From IMG/VR virus record IMGVR_UViG_3300046002_005110, positions 1 to 64,000 of that record: a DNA stretch of 64,000 bases. One strand, written 5' to 3'. The stretch is from a virus. The position numbers and the translations under genes are program-made. Below, in pieces: positions 36,226 through 47,100 of the stretch; within the stretch, counting starts at the first letter, position 1; each line of letters opens with the position of its first letter. Under the pieces are notes generated by a model that saw only the letters and a program-made list of their open reading frames with translations, did not search any database and was not told the origin of the DNA.

Positions 36226-39200
36226 ATGGCACAAGATACCCAACAACGAACAGGGTCCCCTAATAATTATCAAAGTGATCGTGGCGGCGCCACACTTATT
36301 TCCGAGGCAGTTATTGGAATAGTTAAAAATAACGTTGACCCATCACATAGCGGAAGAGTTCAAGTATATATTGCAAAATTTGGTGGTAGTGATCCTAATG
36401 ACAATAAAAGTTGGATTACAGTTAGTTATTTGAGTCCATTTTATGGAGTATCGGGACCAGGAAATAATCCAGCAGAAGGCGGGTCAGCAGAAGGTTACGG
36501 AAAGTTTGTTGGTAATCCTCAAAGTTTTGGATTTTGGTCAGGTGCACCAGAAATTGGCACTCAAGTTCTTTGTATATTTGTTGATGGTGATACTCAAAAC
36601 GGATTTTATTTGGGTTGTGTTCCTCAGGCCGGTTTACTTAGTATGACACCAGCACTTGGTAGTAGTAAAGTAATTGTCCCTAATGACGGAGAAGCTAAAA
36701 CATATGGTGGGGCGGATAGATTACCGGCCGGAGAAGTAAACACAACTAATCCTAATATTAAGAATAGTGGTACTATAGTAACTGATCCAAAACCAGTGCA
36801 TAGTTATCAAGCAGCAATATTATTTCAACAGGGTCTAATTAGAGACAATGCGCGTGGAGTTATCAGTAGTAGTGCTCAACGAGAAACACCTAGTAAAGTA
36901 TTTGGCATCAGTACTCCCGGCGGGCCAATATATGAAGGTGGATATAATAACAGTACTATCAAAACTGCAGCCACCGAGTCATCTAATCCAACAAAATTAG
37001 ATGTGATTGGTAGAACCGGCGGTCATAGTTTTGTTATGGACGATGGTGATTTACAGGGACAAGATCAATTAACAAGAATTAGAACCGCCAGTGGTCATAT
37101 GATAATGATGAATGATAGTTCTCAATCATTGTTTATCATTCACGCTAATGGTCAAAGTTGGGTAGAATTGGGTAAAGAAGGTACGGTTGATATGTATGCC
37201 TCTAACTCAGTTAACATTAGAACTCAAGGTGATCTTAACTTACATGCAGATCGTGATTTGAATTTACATGCCAATAGAAACTTTACATTATATGGTAAAA
37301 ATCTAAACATGGAATCTGATAATGATATGAATATCAGAAGCGGTGCCAATTTTAGTCAATATGCTAGTTCAAATTATACAGTTAAAAGTGGTAGTGATCT
37401 GGCATTGTTTGGTGGCGGTTCTACTAGTTTAGCTGGTAGTGGATCTACGTATGTAAATGGAAAAAAGATATATTTAAACAGCGGAAATGGTGGTACAACA
37501 CCAGCTGAAGTTCCAGTAATACCAAAAGTTAATCACCCAGATACAACGTATAGTACAGAAAAAGGATGGATGTATCCAAGTCCAAATGCTTTACTATCGG
37601 TTACCAGTAGAGCACCAACTCATATGCCTTGGATTGCAAGTGGAAAAGGTGTTGATGTTAGTGTTTCTAGCAGTACTAATAGTAGTACTTCGACAACCAC
37701 TCCAGCGGTTGCTCAAGTAAATAATAACACTCCTAGTGTGCCAAAAAGTCCTACAAATGCTGCTATTACTAGTACGGTACCACCACAAAAGGGAAGCATC
37801 ATACCTGATCTTAATGGATCGGCAGTTACTGCTCTTACTGGACAAAATGCTGCCTCTAACAGTACATTACCTAGTGGTGCACCTCCGGCAAAAGCAATTA
37901 AAGGAACCGGAACATCAGCAGTTGTCTCTCCAGTTACATTAATGCCATTAATGTTTGTATTAAATGAAACAATAACTGAAAATGGCCAGTCAGTTTCTCC
38001 TTTTGAACCTTCATCAAATTCTAAACGAGCAAATGGAGTTCTTGATGGACCAGGGGGTTTAACGTTAGAACAAGCATGTGGTCCTGGTATGGCAATAAAA
38101 CCTGGTTCGCAAGAATTACTTCAAACTAGACTTGCTCAAGGTATGCCAATGGATAAAGCAATACAAGGTTTAGTAACTGGTAATCTTGGTGCCACTGACG
38201 CTTATAAATTATTAACTAATGTTAAAGTTCAAACTCAAATTATTGCTGGTAGTATCAATAATTCTGCTACAAGTTTAGTAAATTCTGGAATATTAACTGG
38301 TACAGAAAGTGCTGGTCAGGCTGGAGGATTAGTATTAGCCTCTTCTAATTTTGGTGTTAACGCTGTTACCGGAATAGTTAATGGTACTGTAGGAACAGTT
38401 ACTGGAATTGCACAGGGAGTTACCAATGTTATAACTGGAACAATTGGGACAGTAACCGCTATTGCTGGTGGAATTTCAACGGCCTCCAGTAAAATATCAG
38501 ATATGATGGCTGGAGGTAAATTTGCCGGACAATTAAGTGATAGTATTAGTAATGGAGTTACTGGATTAGCTAATAGTGTCTCTGGAGCCATTTCAACTAG
38601 TGTTGATAATTTAGGAAAAAGTTTATCTGGTTTAGTAACTGGACTAGAAAGTACATTAAGAGGTGCCTTCAAAACGGTAGAAGCATCATTTAAGAATCTT
38701 ACTGCTAATACTCCAAATATATTAGGCGGAAAAGGTAATGCTAGTAGTGTTACTGATTTGACAACTCCCGGCGCGAAATATGAATCCTCACAGGCTGCAT
38801 TGGATTTAGCACAATCTAAATATGATGATGCTAGAGCTGCATATAGAAATAATCCAGATGATATAAACTCAATTGTATTAAGTTCTGCTGAATCAGAATT
38901 ATCTGACGCTAGAAAGAAAGCGGCTAGTGCATCATTAGGAATTATAACTGGTGGAGTAGATTCTGTTATATCTGGAGTTAGTAATGCAGTTAAATCTGCC
39001 ACATCTACTATTTCAAATATATTTACGGGTCCTGCAACAACACTTAATAGCGGAATAAACTCATTACCTGGGGGTTCTGGATCAATCGTTAATACTGTCA
39101 GTGAAGGTAATACAAATGTTGTCAACAATGTTAAGAATAGTATTACTTCTTCCGCTAGTACAGTAACTGGTTCTACAACAGCATCAAATTCATTATCTAA

Positions 39201-39999
39201 TCCAACTGGGTTAGTTGGAAACTTAGTTAATAATACTACTAATGTCGTTACTGGTGTTGTAGGCGGAGTTGTTAATACAGCCACTGGACTTGTTACTGGA
39301 GTTATAAATACAGCAACAAATTTAGTAACGGGAACAGTGAACGCCGCGGTAGGTTTAGTAAATGGAGTTCTTGCTCTACCAGGCGCAATTGTCAAGTCAA
39401 TCACTGCAACAGCAAATGGAATATTAAGTAGTATTCAAACTGCTATAGCAAGTTTTGGTAACATGGGCGGGCAAATCAAGTCGGCAATTCAGGCTGTTGA
39501 AACTTTTAGTAAAACTGATATGACATCAAAAATTGGGGTTAATATGGGAGATCCAAGAATACCAATCCCACTAACACTTACTAAATCTTCATCTCCGGAA
39601 GTGAGAGATCAAGGAACAACTGCAAATGATTCAGCATTAGATCAACAGGCTAAATTATTACAAAAAATAAACGATATTAAATCACAAATAAGTCAGACTC
39701 GCGCCAAGATTCGTCAAGAAAATAGAGAAGATGCTGGTTTTCTTACTAAACTATCTACTTTAAATAAAATAGAAAGTTTAGAAAGAGATTTAGAAAAAGC
39801 CAATAAAGAATATCAAGCGTTAGTATCTAATCAGAATCAAGCGCCACCAGCGGACCCACCTCCAGTGACTGCTACATCAGAAGTTACACCAAATGGATGG
39901 AATGTTAGTTCTTCTAAAACGTCAATATTTGCAGATGGTAAAGGGGCAGTAGTAAATCTTACGCCAGAACAATTTAATGCTAGATATGGTAACAAATAA
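36226..39999 (+). CDS. 5: Baseplate hub spike, gp5/VgrG-like without lysozyme domain
   Basis: 1257 residues. The OB-fold entry is at about 28-100 (GIVKNNVDPSHSGRVQVYIA, then NKSWITVSYLSPFYG). Around 265-420 is the typical gp5/VgrG junction and beta-helix spike (GGHSFVMDDGD, RTASGHMIMMNDSSQSLFI, then repeats NIRTQGDLNLHADRDLNLHA). No T4-lysozyme-like domain (with its Glu-Asp-Thr triad) is seen between OB-fold and spike. The rest (about 480-1150) is Ser/Thr/Val/Gly-rich with amphipathic repeats (NVVTGVVGGVVNTATGLVTG type), then a coiled coil (about 1140-1205) and a short C-terminal end. It is the central membrane-piercing spike. The long C-terminal extension is unusual. Confidence 0.82.
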   Translation: MAQDTQQRTGSPNNYQSDRGGATLISEAVIGIVKNNVDPSHSGRVQVYIAKFGGSDPNDNKSWITVSYLSPFYGVSGPGNNPAEGGSAEGYGKFVGNPQSFGFWSGAPEIGTQVLCIFVDGDTQNGFYLGCVPQAGLLSMTPALGSSKVIVPNDGEAKTYGGADRLPAGEVNTTNPNIKNSGTIVTDPKPVHSYQAAILFQQGLIRDNARGVISSSAQRETPSKVFGISTPGGPIYEGGYNNSTIKTAATESSNPTKLDVIGRTGGHSFVMDDGDLQGQDQLTRIRTASGHMIMMNDSSQSLFIIHANGQSWVELGKEGTVDMYASNSVNIRTQGDLNLHADRDLNLHANRNFTLYGKNLNMESDNDMNIRSGANFSQYASSNYTVKSGSDLALFGGGSTSLAGSGSTYVNGKKIYLNSGNGGTTPAEVPVIPKVNHPDTTYSTEKGWMYPSPNALLSVTSRAPTHMPWIASGKGVDVSVSSSTNSSTSTTTPAVAQVNNNTPSVPKSPTNAAITSTVPPQKGSIIPDLNGSAVTALTGQNAASNSTLPSGAPPAKAIKGTGTSAVVSPVTLMPLMFVLNETITENGQSVSPFEPSSNSKRANGVLDGPGGLTLEQACGPGMAIKPGSQELLQTRLAQGMPMDKAIQGLVTGNLGATDAYKLLTNVKVQTQIIAGSINNSATSLVNSGILTGTESAGQAGGLVLASSNFGVNAVTGIVNGTVGTVTGIAQGVTNVITGTIGTVTAIAGGISTASSKISDMMAGGKFAGQLSDSISNGVTGLANSVSGAISTSVDNLGKSLSGLVTGLESTLRGAFKTVEASFKNLTANTPNILGGKGNASSVTDLTTPGAKYESSQAALDLAQSKYDDARAAYRNNPDDINSIVLSSAESELSDARKKAASASLGIITGGVDSVISGVSNAVKSATSTISNIFTGPATTLNSGINSLPGGSGSIVNTVSEGNTNVVNNVKNSITSSASTVTGSTTASNSLSNPTGLVGNLVNNTTNVVTGVVGGVVNTATGLVTGVINTATNLVTGTVNAAVGLVNGVLALPGAIVKSITATANGILSSIQTAIASFGNMGGQIKSAIQAVETFSKTDMTSKIGVNMGDPRIPIPLTLTKSSSPEVRDQGTTANDSALDQQAKLLQKINDIKSQISQTRAKIRQENREDAGFLTKLSTLNKIESLERDLEKANKEYQALVSNQNQAPPADPPPVTATSEVTPNGWNVSSSKTSIFADGKGAVVNLTPEQFNARYGNK

Positions 40000-40013
40000 A
40001 ATAAGGAAATAAA

Positions 40014-40466
40014 ATGCCAACATATAAGGGATTTTCAACACAAAACGTTAATCAACCATTATCATTAGTTAGAGCTGGTGTATATGGCGGAGTGGGATCC
40101 ATAACTGTTCAACCGAGAATAGGTAAAAAGTTTGCGCTTTCAGATCAAAATTTAGTAATTAGAGATTTACTTAATGCTCTAAGTATTAAACAAGGGGATA
40201 AAGTAGGACAACCAACTTATGGTACAACATTATGGTCTTATTTGTTTGAATCAAGTACACAAGACACTCAACAGGCAATTGAAGATGAAGTTCGTAGAGT
40301 TATAAATTTAGATCCTAGAATCATCTTGAACAGTGTTGGTGTATATGTTCAAGAGAATGGTGTATTATTACAAATTGAAATGGCGTTTAATCCATTTAAT
40401 GTGGCAACTCAAGTTGATTTTTTCTTAAATCGATATGATGGGTCTATTCAGCAACTGGCTCAATAA
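40014..40466 (+). CDS. 25: Baseplate wedge protein gp25
   Basis: 150 residues of the gp25 (GPW_gp25) family: ALSDQNLVIRDLLNALSIKQ, GDKVGQPTYGTTLWSYLFES, EDEVRRVINLDPRI. It forms part of the wedge core that also starts sheath polymerisation; the fold is the lysozyme-like but inactive gp25 type. Ribosome site AAGGAAAT lies 5 bases upstream. It is followed by a T-run, a late-promoter octamer and an endonuclease remnant before gp6. Confidence 0.92.
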   Translation: MPTYKGFSTQNVNQPLSLVRAGVYGGVGSITVQPRIGKKFALSDQNLVIRDLLNALSIKQGDKVGQPTYGTTLWSYLFESSTQDTQQAIEDEVRRVINLDPRIILNSVGVYVQENGVLLQIEMAFNPFNVATQVDFFLNRYDGSIQQLAQ

Positions 40467-40484
40467 CTGATGATATTTTTTTGT

Positions 40485-40492
40485 GATAAATA
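40485..40492 (+). promoter_or_regulatory. Candidate late promoter GATAAATA upstream of the GIY-YIG remnant and gp6
   Basis: GATAAATA on plus, 18 bases after the gp25 stop and directly behind a T7 run. It can serve both the short remnant ORF and gp6. Confidence 0.55.
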
Positions 40493-40503
40493 TATGATAT
40501 TCC

Positions 40504-40635
40504 ATGGACATTAATATAATGTGTGTTTACACGATCTATAAAGCAACTAATATTGTAAATAATAAAGTTTATATAGGATTTACTTCATTGACTTTAGATG
40601 AACGTTCATGGAAAATTTTAAGGACGGAAGAATAA
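40504..40635 (+). pseudogene. Truncated GIY-YIG homing endonuclease
   Basis: 43-residue frame (ATG at 40504 or 40519). MCVYTIYKATNIVNNKVYIG is the first part of the GIY-YIG nuclease domain, with VYTIY and VYIG in place of GIY and YIG, followed by FTSLTLDER. Then the frame ends after SWKILRTEE; the catalytic Arg/Glu region and the DNA-binding part are missing. The end of the frame supplies the ribosome site of gp6. This is best read as the leftover of a Seg-type homing endonuclease that invaded between gp25 and gp6. Confidence 0.7.
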
Positions 40636-40636
40636 C

Positions 40637-43600
40637 ATGGCAACATCATCTCGCCAAAGCGCGCTTTTTGGATTGGCTGATTGGAAAAGATTCTATCAGA
40701 CTTATAGACAGGCTGACTTTTCATCATATGATTATGAAACATTACGAAAAAGCTTCATTGATTATCTGACTATATATTATCCAGAAACGTTTAACGATTA
40801 CATTGAATCCAGTGAATTTGTTGCACTATTGGATGTTATGGCCTTTATGGGTCAAGGATTAGCGTTTCGTGACGATTTAAACACTCGTGAAAACTTTATT
40901 GATACGGCAGAACGTAGAGATTCTGTTATAAAATTAGCAAACTTAGTTAGTTATAACCCAAAACGTAATACAGAAGCCAATGGTTTAGTGAAACTAACTG
41001 CCGTTAGTACTACAGAAAGTATATTTGATATCAATGGAGTTAGTTTAGGAAATAATACTGTATTGTGGAATGACTCGGCAAATTCCAACTGGCAAGAACA
41101 ATTTAATACTATTTTAAATGCTACATATGTTAATAGTCAACGTGTTGGTCGTCCAGGAAATAGTCAAGATATTCTTGGAATTCAAACAGAAGAATATACT
41201 GTAAATATTATACCAAATCAAAATCCAGTGGTTCCATATATAACTCAAGTAAACGGAGTATTAACTAATTTTGAATTAGTTAGTGTCACTAGCATCAATA
41301 AAGATTATCTATATGAATTATCACCAGCCCCAAATGGTCAATTTAATATGGTATATCGTAATGATAAGTTAGGATATGGTAGTCCAAATACTGGATTTTT
41401 CTTCTATTTTAAACAAGGTACATTACAAAGTTATGATTTTTATTTTGCTGAAAAAATTCAAAATAATTTTCAAAACGTAGATATACCTGGTATTAATAAT
41501 ACTGATACCTGGTTATATAAAGTAAACAATGATGGTACCAACGGTGATCAATGGAATTTAGTTGATAATATTTTTACAACTAATTACAATAGTCAAGTAA
41601 ATAGTTTAAATTCAATATTCAGTGTAGTATCAAGAACCAATGATCAAGTAAGTTATGTATTTGGAGATGGTGTATTTGGAGAAATTCCAGTTGGCAATTA
41701 TAGAGCTTATGTAAGAGCTGGAAATTCATTAACCTATAGTATTGATCCAAGTGAAATGAATGGAATTGTAGTTAATATTCCATATGTAAGTCGTCAAAAT
41801 ACAAATGAAATATTAACAATAACATTTAGTTTACAAACAGTTAATAGTACGGCTCAAGCTCGTGAAAGTATACTTAATATTAAAGAACGTGCACCAGCAC
41901 GTTATTATACTCAAAATCGTATGGTTAATGGAGAAGATTATAGTAATTTCCCATTTACTTTATACAATAGTATTATCAAAAGTTCGGCTCTTAATCGTAG
42001 TAGTATTGGTGTAAGTAGAAATATTGATCTATTAGATCCAACTGGAAAATATAGTAGTACTAACGTATTTGCTGATGATGGTGCATTATATACTGATCAA
42101 TTAGATAAAAATGTGACATTCTCAACTCAAAATATTAATTTTGCAATTGAATTTCTATCAATAACTTTACCATCATTTTTAAGCAGTTCACCAACTATTC
42201 AATATTATCAAGAATATTATCCAAGATATACTGGATATTATCCAGGACCAGAATCAGATGATCATAGATGTTATTGGAATGAAACTACACTTGATGGATC
42301 AAATGTAACTGGATATTTTTACGTAAAATTATCATCTGGTGTTAATATACCAATATCTTTGGGAACTTACAGTACATATTCAATGAGATATATTACTCAG
42401 GGTGCACAACTTAAATTTGTAAGTCCACCAGGATTTTATTTTGATGTTAATAACAGATTACAACAAGGTATTCCAAATTACAACAACGGTGATCATACCA
42501 GTATATGGGTTGGTGTAAATGGAGTTATAGGAGATGGTTATAATTTTGGAGATGGTAATTTGTCTACGGGCATTGGACCAGTTACATTAAATTCATATAT
42601 ACCAACGGGAGCATATTTAGATCCGGATCAATCAATACCAACTGGAATAATTCCTCAATTTGATAATACTTTCAACACTGTTTTGACTACACAAATTCTT
42701 GATTTGATAAATCTCAAACAAGATTTTGCACTTAACTATGATAATAGTATTTTAATTAATCAAGAACGTTGGTCTATTGTACAACCAATACCTACTAATC
42801 CAACTTCAACTGATTACTTTGTTAAATTTGTTAGTGATAGTATTAATAATTCATATCTTGTCACTATTAAAAATGTTAACTATTATTTTGCATCTGTAGA
42901 TCAAGTTAGATTTACATTCGATGGAACACAACGAGTATATGATCAACGTAGTGGTCAAGTATTTTCTGATTTTGTAAATATATTTAAAACAAATTCCAAT
43001 TCTACTAATACCAGTACACTAGGTGAAGATTACATTTTAAATGTCACTGGACAACCAGCACAAAGTGATGGAATGCCAGATGATTATCAAATTACAGTAA
43101 GTAGTATTAATTTAATTAGTGGTTACACATATGATCCTGATTTTTTTAATACTATAGTTGGTTCAAGTTCAACTGCTTATGTATTTTTTAAAATATTTTC
43201 CGATATTAATGATTTATATAGAACTCAAGTTTTACCAGTTGGTTCAGTGATATATGCCTATTCAACTCAAAATCAAGTTTTAAATGTAATATATGAATAT
43301 CCTACTGAAACATTATTCTATTGCATCAATGGAAGCATTACTAATCCAGTTCCAACTTTCTATCAATCTGTTGTTGTTCCTGGAACACAACCTCCAGTTC
43401 TCATTTTAAATGATGTTAGTTCATCATATACGGTTACTAGAGGACGTGGTGGAATTAACTTTCAATATCGTCATAATAGTGACAATACTACAAGAATTGA
43501 TCCGGCCACTACAAACATCATTGATTTGTATTTGGTTACACAATCATATTATACTCAGTTTCAAAATTGGCTTAATGATAGTACTGGAACTGTTCCTTTA

Positions 43601-44071
43601 CCACCTAAACCAACTATTCAAGAACTTCAACAGGCTTATGGAGAATTAGATAGTTATAAAATGATCAGTGATAGTGTGATTTTAAATAGTGTAAACTTCA
43701 AACCATTATTTGGAACAAAAGCTGCTCCTGCATTACGAGGAACAATTAAAGTTATTAAAAATCCTACAACAACTGTTAGTGATAGTCAAATTCGTAGTAG
43801 TGTTTTGGCTGCGCTTAATAGTTATTTTACAATTAATAATTGGGATTTTGGTGATACTTTCTACTTCAGTGAACTTACGGCCTATCTACATGTTCAATTG
43901 GGATCATTAATTAGTTCAGTAGTATTAGTACCTGCTAATCCTAATCAATCATTTGGTGATTTATATGAGATTTTAAGCGGCCCAAGCGAAATTTTCTGTA
44001 ACGGTGCCACGGCTAATGATATTATTGTAATTAGTGCATTGACTCCATCGGCTTTACAAAGAACAATGTAA
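40637..44071 (+). CDS. 6: Baseplate wedge protein gp6
   Basis: 1144 residues, larger than T4 gp6 (660). The N-terminus is typical: FGLADWKRFYQTYRQADFSS, RKSFIDYLTIYYPETFNDYI, SSEFVALLDVMAFMGQGLAF, and RRDSVIKLANLVSYNPKRN. The baseplate J-like C-terminal part is also visible (YKMISDSVILNSVNFKPLFG; RSSVLAALNSYFTINNWDFG). The middle (about 480-860) holds extra beta-rich domains. gp6 makes the ring that ties the wedges together. Ribosome site AGGACGGAAG lies in the upstream remnant ORF. A terminator follows. Confidence 0.93.
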   Translation: MATSSRQSALFGLADWKRFYQTYRQADFSSYDYETLRKSFIDYLTIYYPETFNDYIESSEFVALLDVMAFMGQGLAFRDDLNTRENFIDTAERRDSVIKLANLVSYNPKRNTEANGLVKLTAVSTTESIFDINGVSLGNNTVLWNDSANSNWQEQFNTILNATYVNSQRVGRPGNSQDILGIQTEEYTVNIIPNQNPVVPYITQVNGVLTNFELVSVTSINKDYLYELSPAPNGQFNMVYRNDKLGYGSPNTGFFFYFKQGTLQSYDFYFAEKIQNNFQNVDIPGINNTDTWLYKVNNDGTNGDQWNLVDNIFTTNYNSQVNSLNSIFSVVSRTNDQVSYVFGDGVFGEIPVGNYRAYVRAGNSLTYSIDPSEMNGIVVNIPYVSRQNTNEILTITFSLQTVNSTAQARESILNIKERAPARYYTQNRMVNGEDYSNFPFTLYNSIIKSSALNRSSIGVSRNIDLLDPTGKYSSTNVFADDGALYTDQLDKNVTFSTQNINFAIEFLSITLPSFLSSSPTIQYYQEYYPRYTGYYPGPESDDHRCYWNETTLDGSNVTGYFYVKLSSGVNIPISLGTYSTYSMRYITQGAQLKFVSPPGFYFDVNNRLQQGIPNYNNGDHTSIWVGVNGVIGDGYNFGDGNLSTGIGPVTLNSYIPTGAYLDPDQSIPTGIIPQFDNTFNTVLTTQILDLINLKQDFALNYDNSILINQERWSIVQPIPTNPTSTDYFVKFVSDSINNSYLVTIKNVNYYFASVDQVRFTFDGTQRVYDQRSGQVFSDFVNIFKTNSNSTNTSTLGEDYILNVTGQPAQSDGMPDDYQITVSSINLISGYTYDPDFFNTIVGSSSTAYVFFKIFSDINDLYRTQVLPVGSVIYAYSTQNQVLNVIYEYPTETLFYCINGSITNPVPTFYQSVVVPGTQPPVLILNDVSSSYTVTRGRGGINFQYRHNSDNTTRIDPATTNIIDLYLVTQSYYTQFQNWLNDSTGTVPLPPKPTIQELQQAYGELDSYKMISDSVILNSVNFKPLFGTKAAPALRGTIKVIKNPTTTVSDSQIRSSVLAALNSYFTINNWDFGDTFYFSELTAYLHVQLGSLISSVVLVPANPNQSFGDLYEILSGPSEIFCNGATANDIIVISALTPSALQRTM

Positions 44072-44084
44072 TTTAAATTTTTCT

Positions 44085-44113
44085 GACTGATATAGATAAA
44101 TTAGTCGTTTTTT
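44085..44113 (+). terminator. Probable terminator between gp6 and the gp7-like gene
   Basis: GACTGAT/ATTAGTC (7 bp with one G-U) around an 8-base A/T loop, then GTTTTTT. A GATAAATA octamer follows at once, so a new transcript probably begins here. Confidence 0.6.
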
Positions 44114-44118
44114 GTAGT

Positions 44119-44126
44119 GATAAATA
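44119..44126 (+). promoter_or_regulatory. Candidate late promoter GATAAATA for the gp7-like gene
   Basis: GATAAATA on plus, 28 bases before the ATG at 44155 and right behind the terminator. Confidence 0.65.
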
Positions 44127-44154
44127 GTAGATACAGTAATGGATAATATAAAAA

Positions 44155-47100
44155 ATGGCAACAAAAATTCGGTCACTTGATTTTCTTCCTGAAGTTTTTA
44201 GAACTGACAGTAATGCTCAGTTTCTTGCCGCAACATTAGATCAGTTGGTACAACAACCTGATCTACGTAGAGTTGAAGGATTTATTGGTCAAAAATATGG
44301 CTATTCTATTAACCCAACTGATCGTTATGTAGTTGAACCATCAAAAATCCGCTATGATTATCAATTGAATCCAAGTGTTGTATTCTTAAAAACTGATACT
44401 CAAACTGCAAAAGATTTTATTAATTATCCTGGTATGTTAAATGCTTTACAAAATAATGGGGCAATTACCGATAATAATAATAGATTATTTGAAAGTGAAT
44501 ATTATAGTTGGGATAGTTTTGCTGATCTAGATAAGATTGTTAACTATAGTCAATATTATTGGTTACCATATGGTCCAGATGCCGTAACTGTATCAACCAA
44601 CACAATTTATCTATCAGACAATTATATTGTATCCTACAGTGATACTGGATATACAATTAATGATTCAGTACAAAAAAATCCATCTATAACATTGTTACGT
44701 GGTGGTACATATACATTTGAAGTAAATCAATCATCACAATTCTGGATTCAAGGTGTTCCAGGAACTTCTGGATATGGTGCAAGTTCTAATACTAGTACTA
44801 GAGATGTATTAGGAGTATTAAATAATGGAGATTCCATTGGCACTGTTACGTTTGAAGTTCCATTAAAAGATGCTCAATCACAATATGATTTGCCCGGAAA
44901 CAATACAGTTGATATTGTTTCTACACTAACATATGCAGAAATTAACGGTCAAACATCGACATCAATTGGAAATATTGATGGTGTAACTCAGTTAAATGGT
45001 AGAACATTAATGTTCTATGATAATGGTGAATCAAGTTCACAAATTAATTTTTATTCAATATCAGTAAATTCAATAACTGATATCGTTACATTAACATTAA
45101 GTACTGGAATTCCAGATTCTCAAAAAATTACAGTAACTAGCGGTACTACATATGTTGGTAGAACATTCTATCGTGATGGTACCGGTACAATTCAATTGAT
45201 ACCATATCTTTCGGCAGTATTAGATACATTATATTATCAAGATGGGTCAAATCCACTTAATGTTGGTGTTATTAATTTAATAGAAAATAATACTACTAAT
45301 AGTATTAACATTGATCAAATTTTAGGTAAGACAAATTATACAAGTCCAAATGGTGTTACATTTATCAATGGTCTTAAAGTTATATTTGAAGGATCTACAG
45401 TCCCATCAACATATCAAAATAATGAATATTATGTTGAAGGTGTAGGTACTGCAATCAATCTATTATTAGTTAATGATTTTCGTAGTGTAGAAAGCGATGA
45501 TCCAGGATCATATTATCCTTGGGATTATTATAATTGGGACGATAAAGAATGGGATCAATCAAATGAGGTACCATTATATCCGGATTATATAACAATCAAT
45601 AGAAATAGTCGTGATTTAAATGCCTGGTCTAGAAGTAATCGTTGGTTTAATATTCAAGTTATTAATGCCACTATCGCTTATAATGGTACATTAACATTAA
45701 TATCTGGAAATACTAGTACTCGTGCTCAACGTCCTATTATTGAATTTTATGGGAATCTTGGTCTTTATAATAGTGGAACAAAATCTTTAGGTTTCGTTTC
45801 ATTATTTGATAATACAACAACTGATGCCTTTACTCAAATAGTTGGACAATCATCATATACTATTGATGGTCAACCATTAGTTTCTGGTCAAACAATTATT
45901 TTTAATCATGATACTAATAATTTAGTTCGTCAAAACATATATGAAGTTTCTTTTGCACCAGTTGGTACAGGAAATTCAAATGTAATTGCACTTAATATTG
46001 TAGAAACTGCACAAGATAAAAATCAAGTTACTATCATATCTGGTACATTATGGAAATCAACAAGTTGGAGATTTAATTCTGTAGATTCTAGATGGATTCA
46101 ATGTCAACAAAAATCAACAGTTAATCAGGCCCCATTATTTAACATATATGATATAAATGACATATCACTTAGTGATCAATTATACTATAATGGTTCAACA
46201 TTTGCGGGAACAAAATTATTTTCGTACACTGTTGGTACAGGACCAAATGATCCAATATTAGGTTTTCCAATTAGTTATTCAAGCTCGGTTAGTATTGGTG
46301 ACATTAATTTCACTGTCAATCTAAATGAAGATACATTTAGCTATCAACAAAACGATAATATTATTGAATCAAACATTAATATTGGTTATGTATATGACTA
46401 TATCACTGCTGATATACCAACTAAAAAAACTGGATGGGTAACCGCATATACTGAAAGTTCTCAATATCAAGTATTTCAATTTACAGTTACTCAACCAACA
46501 CAAAGTTCCTTTCAATGTGATGTGTTAGTAAAAACTGATTCAATTGTTGATCCACATCATGTATATGTCAATGATGTTGAACTGAGTGATGATTCTGAAT
46601 ATACTTTTACTACTAATAGTTTTAATAATACAACAACCGTTACATTGACAACTGCGGCAGTCAGTGGTGATAAAATTACCATTACATTGCTTAGTGATCA
46701 AGTTAGTAAAACTGGGTATTATGAAATTCCAAGTAATTTACAAAATAATCCATTCAATTCAAATATTACCACAGTTAACGTTGGTGATATTAAAAATCAA
46801 TATGATTCAATAGTTCAAAATACGTTTGGCGTAATTGGACCAGTATTTGGTCCTAATAATGTTTATAACCTAGGAAACTTAAACAGATACGGTACGGCAA
46901 TTATTCAAAATAGTGCCAGTTTGATATTACCTGGTGTATTTTTACGTAAACCTGGATATAATATATTTGAAGCATTACAATTCAACAGTGATCAATATAC
47001 AAATTTTAAAACATTGTTGATTAATTTAACTGATCAAAACGATTTTACAGTATATACCACTCCATCTACAATGTTGGATACAATTCTTTATCAAATTTCA

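Noticed and set aside
38316-39404. 362-residue minus-strand frame opposite the gp5-like gene
   Set aside because: Antisense of the Thr/Val/Gly-rich repeats of the gp5-like protein; no start signal, no conserved motif.
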